A program made the translations under genes and the position numbers. A stretch of 64,000 nucleotides of DNA from Verrucomicrobiota bacterium (lineage in GTDB: Bacteria > Verrucomicrobiota > Verrucomicrobiia > Opitutales > Opitutaceae), in contig JACRKC010000115.1 of the NCBI GenBank assembly GCA_016235555.1, forward strand, positions 62,001 through 126,000, read 5' to 3'. Positions 23,429 through 31,193 of this stretch are shown here, piece after piece. The notes beneath the pieces were generated by a model. That model was not told where the DNA came from, did not search any database, and saw only the letters and a list, made by a program, of their open reading frames with translations. Positions within the stretch are counted from its first letter, which is position 1. Every line of letters begins with the position of its first letter.

Positions 23429-25158
23429 TTGCGTTTCGCCTCCACGATCATCGTTGCCAGCTTCGCGCGCGCGCCGGCATAGGCCGCGGCATCTTTCTCC
23501 CATTTGAAAAACGACTCCGTCAGCGGGCGCACGATCTTCTCCGCTTCGGCCCGTCGGCCGGCACGTTCGAGCAGGGCAAGGTATTCGTAGTCCTCGATGC
23601 CGTCGCGCAGCGCCTTCAACCGGATGCTCGGCGCGATGCCGTCGTAGCCCACGGCGCGGGCGGGATACACCAGCGAGCCCTCGCCGTGGTAGACGATCCC
23701 CGTTTGACCCTGTTGGAAGACACCTTTGCCGACAAAATGAGGCGCCTGCTGCCACGGATCCTCGACCTTGGCCCAGTAGGCCATGCCGCCCCAATAGAGC
23801 AGGCCTTTCATCTGGTCGCGCCAAGCCATCCACGCCGGCACCCGGTAATTCAGCAGGGGATGGTCGATGTGCCACCACGGTGTGGGCGCGCCCTGGCAGA
23901 GTGCGGTGTAGGTCCAAATCGTTTCGCCCAAGGCCTGGCGTTTGACGGCGTCTTCCGGGCGGTGCAGCGAGAACAGCGGACACCAGATGTCCACGGCACC
24001 GTAGAGATCGCCCCAGGCGCGGTCCGCGCCGCGCCGGCCCGGCTCCGTCCACGGCTGCTCGACAACCATGACTTTCACCGCCGACTTCGCGTCGCGGACG
24101 GCGCGACCCCATTGCTGCACATAGTGGTAATCCTCCTCGGTGTTGGGTTCGTCCTTGAGGTAGGTGAAAAAAATCACGTCCGGCCGTTTCAGCTCCGCCG
24201 CCATCTGGTCAAAGCTCCTCAACCAGGCGTGCAGCTTCTCGCGCTCCGCCTCGGGATCTTTGATCACGCTGCCCGGATGCGGCGTCTGCAAGGCGTTGAC
24301 GTGATAATCGTCCACGAACTTCCGGAGTGCGTCGACTTGCTCGGTGGTGAAACGATACGTGCCGTTGGCCTGCTGCTGCGGCTTCAATGCAACGGCCGGC
24401 GGCGTGGCGTTGACGAGATGGCGGCTCAGTTCGTCGGCCACCTGCGCCGCGACCGCACCCCAATCCTTGGGTTCCGGTTCGTTGCCGGCCTTGCCCCGGG
24501 CAGCATAATGCCGGCGCATCGAGTCCGCGGGCGAACCGAGCGCGGTCTGGAAAGTCGGCGTGCGCGGCAGCTCGAAATCCCACACGATCAACTCCACCGC
24601 GATCGTCGTGGCGACCCGGCCTTCGCCGACCACGCGGCAGGCACCGCGATATTTTCCCGGCTTCGCGTCGGCTGGCACGAAGAGGTCCACCCAGAAGCCG
24701 TGCGTCTCGTTCGCCGGCAGGTCGAACGGCACGGCTTGGTTCCGTGCGCCGACGAGCGGTCGCTTCGTCACCGGGTGACGGAACGGGATCAGCGCATCGG
24801 GATACCAGCCCGGCTTGAAGTCGGCGTTGCGGTAGGTCGGCTGCGTCAGCTCGACTTGATGTTGCCGGTAGAGCACGGCGTCGACGGCGCGGATGACCGA
24901 GCCGCCCGGGCCGGCCAGGTCGCCCGGCTCGATGTTCACGCCTTTCACCGGCGAGTCGGAACGCAGGAAGATCTGGAAACTCTCCCACTCGTTTTTTGCC
25001 GCCGCCAGTGCGACATTTTTTCCCGTGCCGGCCGGCTCGTCGCGCAGCACATGCACCGTGTCGCTTCTCACCCACACCTGGCAGTTGCCGGGAGCACCGG
25101 CGGCCCGGACCGCCGGCGCGAAGAGCACCAGCGCGCCGAAGAGAACGAGAGCTTTCAT
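23425..25158 (-). CDS. Secreted DUF4091 glycoside-hydrolase-like protein
   Basis: A 577-residue secreted protein (signal MKALVLFGALVLFAPAVRA). N-terminal beta domain (NVALAAAKNEWESFQIFLRS) of the type found in DUF4091/DUF6067 proteins, a TIM-barrel-like middle with FFTYLKDEPNTEEDYHYV (likely catalytic acids) and DIWCPLFSLH, and the C-terminal DUF4091 signature IRLKALRDGIEDYEYLALLE. The ribosome site AGGAGA lies 9 bases before the ATG. Family members are presumed glycosidases; activity is not known to me. It starts 26 bases after the stop of the Tat oxidoreductase gene at 25184 and overlaps the DUF1080 remnant. Confidence 0.82.
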   Translation of the reverse strand: MKALVLFGALVLFAPAVRAAGAPGNCQVWVRSDTVHVLRDEPAGTGKNVALAAAKNEWESFQIFLRSDSPVKGVNIEPGDLAGPGGSVIRAVDAVLYRQHQVELTQPTYRNADFKPGWYPDALIPFRHPVTKRPLVGARNQAVPFDLPANETHGFWVDLFVPADAKPGKYRGACRVVGEGRVATTIAVELIVWDFELPRTPTFQTALGSPADSMRRHYAARGKAGNEPEPKDWGAVAAQVADELSRHLVNATPPAVALKPQQQANGTYRFTTEQVDALRKFVDDYHVNALQTPHPGSVIKDPEAEREKLHAWLRSFDQMAAELKRPDVIFFTYLKDEPNTEEDYHYVQQWGRAVRDAKSAVKVMVVEQPWTEPGRRGADRAWGDLYGAVDIWCPLFSLHRPEDAVKRQALGETIWTYTALCQGAPTPWWHIDHPLLNYRVPAWMAWRDQMKGLLYWGGMAYWAKVEDPWQQAPHFVGKGVFQQGQTGIVYHGEGSLVYPARAVGYDGIAPSIRLKALRDGIEDYEYLALLERAGRRAEAEKIVRPLTESFFKWEKDAAAYAGARAKLATMIVEAKRK

Positions 25159-25183
25159 GAAGGTGTCTCCTGGGGTGGTGGCT

Positions 25184-26656
25184 TCACACTTTTTCGGGAA
25201 TCACGAACGGCGGACGCTGCGCCTCGTGCAACAGGTAGCGGGCGCGCGCCAACGCCGCCGGATCGCGCGAACTCACCTGGGTGATGGCGTCGTTCGCCGG
25301 GTCGATGACGAGCCAGGGGCCGAGGGCCATGCGCTGCCGCTCGGGATCGATGCCGTGGATTTTCAGGTGTTCGAGCACGGAGCGGGCGATCTCCGCCGCG
25401 GCGGGAACCGGCTCGACCGCCCGCGCGATCGCCGCGGCTCCGGCCGCCTCGCCGGCGCGCAGCGAGATGTTGCCGTAGTGGCACATCGCCGCCGTCACGT
25501 GCCCCGCCATCGGGGGCGCGGCGAGGTCCGCCGTGCGCCGGCTTCGCACGGCGTCGAGGAAATTGTCCAGGTGCCCGCGGCCGCCGTCGCCGCCGAATTT
25601 CCTGATGATCTTGCCGGCCGGATCATACGCCGTGCATCCGACCGCTCCGGCCACATAACCGCCCTCGCAGTGCGCCACCACGCCGACGCGAAGTCCCTTC
25701 ACGTGGTCCAGCACCGTCGTGCCCGGTTTCGCCGGGAGCGCGCGGTATTCGAAAATCACGGGCGTGCCCTCGTAGTCGTAAACCGCGATCTGCGTATTGG
25801 GCGTGTCCGCGATGTCGTCGGGGCCGTAGCGTCCGCCGAGCCCGAGGACGCGGCGGGGCGCGGCCTCGGCGCCGACGAAGCGCCGCGCGATGTCGAGCAG
25901 GTGCGCGCCGAAGTTGCCGAGGATGCCGTTGCCGGTCGCCCACGACAGGTGCCAGTCCCAGTGCAGCTCCGCGCGCTCGAGCGGAATCACCGGGGTCGGC
26001 CCGCAGAACAGATTGTAATCGAGAAAATCGGGATACCACGGATCGCGGCGCGGGCTCGCCTTGCGCGCGAGATAGGAGACCGCGTGGACGTGCTGCAGTT
26101 TGCCCAGCTCGCCCGCGCGCACGTAGTCGATGCCCGCGGCGAGCCCGGTCTCGGAGCGATACTGGGTGCCGACCTGCACCATGCGCCCGTATTTCTCCGC
26201 GGCCTCGATGATCTTGCGGCCCTCCCACACAGTGTGGGTCATCGGCTTTTCGACGTAAACGTCCTTGCCCGCCTGGCAGCCCCACACCGTCAGCAAGGCG
26301 TGCCAGTGGTTGCCCGACGCGATGATGATGGCGTCGATGTCCGGCCGCGTCATGAGTTCGCGCGCATCGGTGCAGGTGAACGGCGCCGCGTGACTCGCGT
26401 CCGCCTCCTGCGCGGCGCGGGCCAGCGCGCGCGGGTCCACGTCGCAGAGCGCGGCGACGCGGACGTCCTTTCGTCCTAACAACCGCTTGAGATGGCCGTG
26501 CCCCATGATCCCGAGGCCGATGATCGCGACGCGAATCGCGTCATTCGCGCCGACCGGCGCCGCGCGCACCGAGCCGGGCAGCGCGGCCGCCGCCCAACGG
26601 GCTCCGGCCACGGCCGCAGCGGTCTGCAAGAAGGAGCGTCGGTTGAGTGGGTTCAT
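25184..26656 (-). CDS. Tat-exported Gfo/Idh/MocA oxidoreductase (III)
   Basis: A 490-residue protein with a twin-arginine signal (LNRRSFLQTAAAVAGARW). Rossmann motif IRVAIIGLGIMGHGHLKRL, ASGNHWHALLTVWGCQAG and YVEKPMTHTVWEG with the conserved EKP lysine. C-terminal domain with HWDWHLSWATGNGILGNFG, AHLLDIARRF, as in the PVC/Bacteroidota exported subgroup. It shares architecture with oxidoreductase I at 11251-12708. Together with the adjacent DUF1080 remnant it recalls the 3-keto-glycoside systems, in which an exported oxidoreductase makes a 3-keto sugar that a DUF1080 enzyme then cleaves; that link is inference. It lies 28 bases downstream of the ceramidase-like gene. Confidence 0.88.
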   Translation of the reverse strand: MNPLNRRSFLQTAAAVAGARWAAAALPGSVRAAPVGANDAIRVAIIGLGIMGHGHLKRLLGRKDVRVAALCDVDPRALARAAQEADASHAAPFTCTDARELMTRPDIDAIIIASGNHWHALLTVWGCQAGKDVYVEKPMTHTVWEGRKIIEAAEKYGRMVQVGTQYRSETGLAAGIDYVRAGELGKLQHVHAVSYLARKASPRRDPWYPDFLDYNLFCGPTPVIPLERAELHWDWHLSWATGNGILGNFGAHLLDIARRFVGAEAAPRRVLGLGGRYGPDDIADTPNTQIAVYDYEGTPVIFEYRALPAKPGTTVLDHVKGLRVGVVAHCEGGYVAGAVGCTAYDPAGKIIRKFGGDGGRGHLDNFLDAVRSRRTADLAAPPMAGHVTAAMCHYGNISLRAGEAAGAAAIARAVEPVPAAAEIARSVLEHLKIHGIDPERQRMALGPWLVIDPANDAITQVSSRDPAALARARYLLHEAQRPPFVIPEKV

Positions 26657-26683
26657 GGCAGGTGCGGTTGACCGTGCGGTGGC

Positions 26684-28048
26684 TCAGGTGCGGAGCAGTT
26701 CGCGAATTCCTTCCGTGAGCAGGTCGTCCACGCCGGGCGCGCAGAACGCCACGCCCACCTCGTAACCACCCTTCGGGTATTCCTCCTTCACTGGCACATA
26801 CCACACCCCGCCGTCGCCATAGGCTGCGGTCGCGACGAAACGCGACCCGCCGAGCTGCTGCGCGCGCAGCTGATATTCGACAAAACATTCCCCGGGCAGG
26901 TGGAGCAGCGCGAGGTCGCCGAGGTGCAGCGCGCTCAGCACGATCGGCACCCGGCGCGCCACGCGTTCCATCAACGCGATGACCATCGCAGGCCGGATGC
27001 GGTTCGCGGGTCCGTTCTTCTTGTTCACGAGCATCGCGCGCTGGTTCGCCGCGGTAAAAACCGGATTGATCTCCGGCACGATCGGGTGCGTCTTCCAAAC
27101 CACGCGCCCGATGGGGGTGCGGACAAACGACTGCTCCGCCGCGCGGATGCCGTCGTAGATGCGCTGCGTGAGCTGCACCCGCGCCTCGGGCGTGCCGGGG
27201 TTGTATTTCCCCGCGGCGACGTTGCCCGCGCAACCCGTGAAGTAGAGGTGCGTGCAGCCCGGCTCCTCCTGTTGCCGCCGCTTGCGCGCGAGCCCGGGGA
27301 AATCGCTGCTCACGTGCCCGCCGCCATAGTTGCTCATCGGGTGGGTCGCGTAGTAGTGGCAGGCCACGATCTTCTCGCCGCCGTCGTAAAAGGCCACCGT
27401 CTTCAGCATCGGGTCAATCAGCCCCTCCGGCAGCGCGATCAACTCCGGCGTCCGGCACGAACTCCCGCGCATCACCCGCACCTTGCCGTCCGGTCCGAGC
27501 GCCACGCGCCGGTTGCTCGCAACCTTCTCCACGCGGCCTTCGCCGTGCGCCACGTGCGTCACCCGGCGTGCCTTCGGCAGCGCCGCCCGGACGGCCGCCC
27601 GGCCGCGATCGAGACATTGCCCGAAAAATCCGCGGTCGACCGACTGGAGGTTGTCGCCCTCGGCGTCACACAGCTCCTGGGCGCGCAGGCACACCATCGG
27701 GGCATCGTGCTGATGCACGCAGTGCACGGCCACGCGCTCCGGCGTGGTGCCGGCGGCTTCGGCCAGCGCCGTGCGCAAGGCGAGGTGCGCTTCGTTGTGA
27801 ATTCCCTCCCAGTCGACGGCGCACACGACGATCGGCTGCCCGGCGCCCAGCAGCACATAGCCGATCGCTTCGAGCGCGTCGGCATGATCGACCACCGGCT
27901 TGATCCAGCCGCCACAGAGCGGGTGGCCAACCGGTGGAGTGACATCACAGCGAAACGGCGCGATGCGCAGACCGGGCTCGCTCGCGGCGCGAGCGGTGAC
28001 GGACGCGGCCAGGGTGGCCTGGAGGAAGCGGCGGCGGGTGAGTTTCAT
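26684..28048 (-). CDS. Exported neutral/alkaline ceramidase-like protein
   Basis: A 454-residue protein with a Tat-like signal (LTRRRFLQATLAASVTA). It matches the N-terminal domain of neutral/alkaline ceramidases: APFRCDVTPPVGHPLCGGW at the start, VHCVHQHDAPMV with zinc-binding histidines, ACHYYATHPMSNYGGGHV and CTHLYFTGCAGNVAAGKYNP. True ceramidases are longer and have a C-terminal Ig-like domain that is absent here. PVC bacteria carry many copies beside glycan-degrading genes, so the substrate is more likely an N-acyl sugar or similar amide than ceramide; this is inference. It lies between oxidoreductase III and a lectin-like gene. Confidence 0.8.
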   Translation of the reverse strand: MKLTRRRFLQATLAASVTARAASEPGLRIAPFRCDVTPPVGHPLCGGWIKPVVDHADALEAIGYVLLGAGQPIVVCAVDWEGIHNEAHLALRTALAEAAGTTPERVAVHCVHQHDAPMVCLRAQELCDAEGDNLQSVDRGFFGQCLDRGRAAVRAALPKARRVTHVAHGEGRVEKVASNRRVALGPDGKVRVMRGSSCRTPELIALPEGLIDPMLKTVAFYDGGEKIVACHYYATHPMSNYGGGHVSSDFPGLARKRRQQEEPGCTHLYFTGCAGNVAAGKYNPGTPEARVQLTQRIYDGIRAAEQSFVRTPIGRVVWKTHPIVPEINPVFTAANQRAMLVNKKNGPANRIRPAMVIALMERVARRVPIVLSALHLGDLALLHLPGECFVEYQLRAQQLGGSRFVATAAYGDGGVWYVPVKEEYPKGGYEVGVAFCAPGVDDLLTEGIRELLRT

Positions 28049-28137
28049 CGGAGGGAGATGCGGAAGGAGCTTCGGTTTTGAGAAGGCGTCGGGAGCTGGG
28101 ACGGTGGAGAAGAAGGGCGGCGGCGTGTGCGTGGGAG

Positions 28138-29244
28138 TCAGTGGATCACCACGTCGTAAACGTCATCGGGATAGAGCCCCCCAACTCCGTTCCGCTCGAT
28201 GCGCAGGGGCTTCCCCAGCGGTTTGCCATCAAGCAGCACCACGATTTGCGCCGCCACGGGATACACGTCCCACGGGGCGTCTTTCAGCGGAAGCAGGTAG
28301 AAGCCAAATGTCGGTGACTGGGCGCTCGCCGCGAGTTGCGTCCCGTCCTCCGTCCTCAGTTCCACCGTCAGCTCGGTGATCTTGCGCGATTTGCCCGCGG
28401 CATCGGTGATCGTTGGCGGCCAGCGGCCCGCTTCGCGCGTCCACACCTCCTGGCCGTCCGCTCCGACGAGTCTGATTCCGACGTGGTGACTCTGCGGGCG
28501 CGGGTAGATGCGCACGTTGTCGAACCAGGCGCGGCTGGTGACTTCCGACGGAATCGCCGGCCTCCGCCCGTGGTTGCCGTAAAATTTCAGTTCCGCATGA
28601 GCGGTGCGCAACGGGAGTTCGACCGGATCGCAGACAGGCTTCCAGCCGTCAGCCGCTTTCACCGAAAAATCCGCCAGGTTGGTCGTGCCGTTCAGCTCGA
28701 TGCGGCAGAGGAAACCCCGACCGGGCGGGTGCGGCAGTTCCAACGAATGATTCCGCGGCGCCTTGAATCCGACCGGCAATGAGGCGCCCGCCAGAAATCC
28801 CGCCGTCGGACCGAAATCCACCATCAGAATCTCCACCCAATGATCCGGACTGCGCCCGCCGTCCCCACCACAGAGGTGGAACGCCAGCCGATGCGGCGGT
28901 GCGCCCGTCGTGCGGACATCCATCTCGCCGACGAGCACCAGATCCTTGTGCTTCACTCCCCCCAGGCCCCAGAAGCCGTTCATCTGGACGATGCCGCTGG
29001 CGGTAAGCTCCAGCCGACCGCCCTGCTGGCGCATCGTGGTGCGGTCGGGGTCTCGATGGTGCACGCGCCATATCTTGGAATTCATTTCGGGCGCCTCAAA
29101 GTCCTCGACCAAAAGTGCGCCGCGCTCGACCAACCGGACCGCGTTCGCGGCCGTCAGCGGCTGCGGCGGCGGTGGCGAATCGGCACCACGAGTCCACATC
29201 ACGGTTGAGAGCAAACCGGCGAGCAGTATGATTGGGTGTTTCAT
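28138..29244 (-). CDS. Secreted protein with a probable concanavalin-like fold, function unknown
   Basis: A 368-residue protein starting MKHPIILLAGLLSTVMW, a signal peptide. I do not recognise a named family. Residues about 40-240 look like a jelly-roll domain: VEDFEAPEMNSKIWRVHH, GRLELTASG, DLVLVGEMDVRTTG, DHWVEILMVDFGP and AWFDNVRIYPRP resemble the order of strands in LamG-like and DUF1961-like lectin or lyase folds. The last about 120 residues form a second beta-rich domain (ITDAAGKSRKITELTVELRT). An in-frame GTG three codons upstream is a possible alternative start. It follows the heparinase-like gene by 18 bases, suggesting glycan binding or cleavage. Confidence 0.6.
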   Translation of the reverse strand: MKHPIILLAGLLSTVMWTRGADSPPPPQPLTAANAVRLVERGALLVEDFEAPEMNSKIWRVHHRDPDRTTMRQQGGRLELTASGIVQMNGFWGLGGVKHKDLVLVGEMDVRTTGAPPHRLAFHLCGGDGGRSPDHWVEILMVDFGPTAGFLAGASLPVGFKAPRNHSLELPHPPGRGFLCRIELNGTTNLADFSVKAADGWKPVCDPVELPLRTAHAELKFYGNHGRRPAIPSEVTSRAWFDNVRIYPRPQSHHVGIRLVGADGQEVWTREAGRWPPTITDAAGKSRKITELTVELRTEDGTQLAASAQSPTFGFYLLPLKDAPWDVYPVAAQIVVLLDGKPLGKPLRIERNGVGGLYPDDVYDVVIH

Positions 29245-29262
29245 TTGGGACACTTTCTTGGT

Positions 29263-31179
29263 TCAACGCGGGGAGCTCCAATACAGCGGCGGCTCGGGCG
29301 GCAGCGGAGAGGCGGTGACGCCGTCGCGGCTTCCGGGCGAGAAGACGACGCCGAGGTCGAGGGTGCCGGAGGCGGGGGCTTGCACCGTGAAGGCAGCCAT
29401 CACCGTGCCGGGGTTGGGTGAGTCCCACGGGTTGCGGGATTTGGCCGTGTCCACCAATGCCCAGACGGCTCCCGCCGGTTCATGAATGCGCAGGCGCGCG
29501 GTCGCCTTGTGCTGGTGCAGCTCCAAGCTATCCGAACCGACTTCACCCGGGCGGGCAGTCGTCACCATGCCCCAGCGCACGGCGACACCGGGTTTCAAGC
29601 CGGCGAGATGGTCGCGGACGAACACCCGGCCATCCGGCAACAGCGCAATGCCCCGGTGAACGGTGGCGGCCTGCCCGGCATAGACGGGACTCATGTCCAC
29701 CACCGAGTGAGGGAACGCAGGGTCGGTCGAGAAGCGGACGATGTGCGACCTGCCAGTTACGACCTGGAGCGCGTCGCCGATGACGAGCGTGTTGTGGCCG
29801 AAGCTGTTTTGCCGGAATACCACCCAGCGGGTCGCTTTGTGATCTTCGACAAGCTGATAATCCTCCGCGCCGAGGTCCACCGCCCACCGCTGGCCGTCGG
29901 CGTCGAGCACGAAGGAGCCGATGTCCATCTGGCCGTGCGGCCCCGAGGGCGAGCCGGCCTTGAGGCCGACAAAAACGGCGTTGGGGTCGGTCCACGAACT
30001 GCGGTGCAACGCGATCGGCGCCGCGCCGTCGCCGGTCCAGTGGAGCGGCAGGCGGGTGTAATCCGCGCCGGTGTCGTCCTGCGCCCAGAGCAGCATGAAC
30101 GGCAGAAAGCGGTTGCCCGGCGATGCGGCGTTGCCCGGTGCGGCGAGTTCGCGCCGGACGGCCGCCGCCTCGCCCAAAAGCCATTCCGGCCGTCGATAGC
30201 GCGCCGCGAACCAATGCACGGCCGGCTCGACCCAGCGCCCGGAGCTGCCGTCGGCAAAGTTGAACGTCAGGCCGGACGGCCCGGTCGCGAGCGCCAGAAA
30301 CGCGCCCGTCTGATCGAAGCCCGGAGCCTGATCGAGGCCGAAGCTGCGGCCCAGCGCGTTTTCGAGCAGCGCGATGAGGATGACGTTGAACGTGGTGCCG
30401 TAGGACCAATAGCCCGGGCCCTCGGGATAGCTGCCCTTGGGCGCGAACGCCGCCATCGCGCGCGGCACATTCGCGAGCGCGCGGTGAATCGTGAGCGTCG
30501 CGGCCTCCCGGTCGTCCTCCAGCACCGCGAGCGCACCCGCCACCATGCCCGCGTGGCAGACCTGGCCCCAGTTGCTGGCGTTGACGGTCCAGCGGTTGTG
30601 CTGGGTGTCGAGCGGCACGCGCACGCCTTTCGTGAGAATGGTCGCGCGCACGGCGGCCCGCGTCGGCTCGTCGAGCTGGCCATGCAGCCAGTCGTAACCG
30701 ATCGCCATCGCCAGGGTCATCTCGGCCACGTCGAGGAAGTGCGCGGGATTCCAATCGGGAAAATCGGCGATGGCGCGCATCTCCCGCGCGGCGCGCTCGG
30801 CGTATTTCGAGTCGCGCGTCAGGACAAAGGTGAACGACAGGGTCAGCAGCCGGCGCAGGGCGCGGCGGGATTGCGCGAGCATCCGCCGGCCGATGAGTTC
30901 GCGTTTGATGGGCGCGATGCCGAGCATCGCGTCGGCGTCGCGGCGAATCCGATCCGCGATCGCGGCGATGCCCGGCTCACGCCGCACGCGCTCGCGCACG
31001 CGATCCCACTCGCCGGGGCGCACGAGCAGCCGCGGGCGCGGCAACTCGAGCGGCTGCACGAGCGCGCGCACCTCCGCCTCCGTGGTCGTCGGCGGATAGA
31101 TCGTGTTGTCAGCCGCTCGCGCCGGAAACAGGGCGACGCCCAGCAGCAACAGCGGAACCGTTCGAGGGAGGCGTTTCAT
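29263..31179 (-). CDS. Secreted heparinase II/III-like polysaccharide lyase
   Basis: A 638-residue secreted protein (signal MKRLPRTVPLLLLGVALFPA). The N-terminal alpha-toroid holds RPRLLVRPGEWDRVRERV, GYDWLHGQLDEPTRAAVR and NWGQVCHAGMVAGAL, then GSYPEGPGYWSYGT, a hallmark of the alginate-lyase/heparinase II group. The C-terminal heparinase II/III beta-sandwich carries FVGLKAGSPSGPHGQMDIGS and NSFGHNTLVIG, with histidines usual for metal binding and catalysis. Such enzymes cut uronic-acid polymers by beta-elimination. The polymer cannot be fixed from sequence: pectic or host uronans are possible. It is 14 bases downstream of the ceramidase/hydrolase fusion gene. Confidence 0.85.
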   Translation of the reverse strand: MKRLPRTVPLLLLGVALFPARAADNTIYPPTTTEAEVRALVQPLELPRPRLLVRPGEWDRVRERVRREPGIAAIADRIRRDADAMLGIAPIKRELIGRRMLAQSRRALRRLLTLSFTFVLTRDSKYAERAAREMRAIADFPDWNPAHFLDVAEMTLAMAIGYDWLHGQLDEPTRAAVRATILTKGVRVPLDTQHNRWTVNASNWGQVCHAGMVAGALAVLEDDREAATLTIHRALANVPRAMAAFAPKGSYPEGPGYWSYGTTFNVILIALLENALGRSFGLDQAPGFDQTGAFLALATGPSGLTFNFADGSSGRWVEPAVHWFAARYRRPEWLLGEAAAVRRELAAPGNAASPGNRFLPFMLLWAQDDTGADYTRLPLHWTGDGAAPIALHRSSWTDPNAVFVGLKAGSPSGPHGQMDIGSFVLDADGQRWAVDLGAEDYQLVEDHKATRWVVFRQNSFGHNTLVIGDALQVVTGRSHIVRFSTDPAFPHSVVDMSPVYAGQAATVHRGIALLPDGRVFVRDHLAGLKPGVAVRWGMVTTARPGEVGSDSLELHQHKATARLRIHEPAGAVWALVDTAKSRNPWDSPNPGTVMAAFTVQAPASGTLDLGVVFSPGSRDGVTASPLPPEPPLYWSSPR

Positions 31180-31193
31180 CGCGTGGGCGGAAA

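Noticed and set aside
21068-23482. Long plus-strand frames opposite minus-strand genes (also 2728-3849, 5687-7915, 8201-9712, 17067-19637, 31221-33725)
   Set aside because: High-GC shadows of the real genes on the other strand: arginine/valine/glycine-rich products without family motifs, while the opposite frames carry clear domains.
26684-28048. True ceramidase
   Set aside because: Lacks the C-terminal domain of ceramidases and sits among glycan-degrading genes; only the N-terminal fold is supported.
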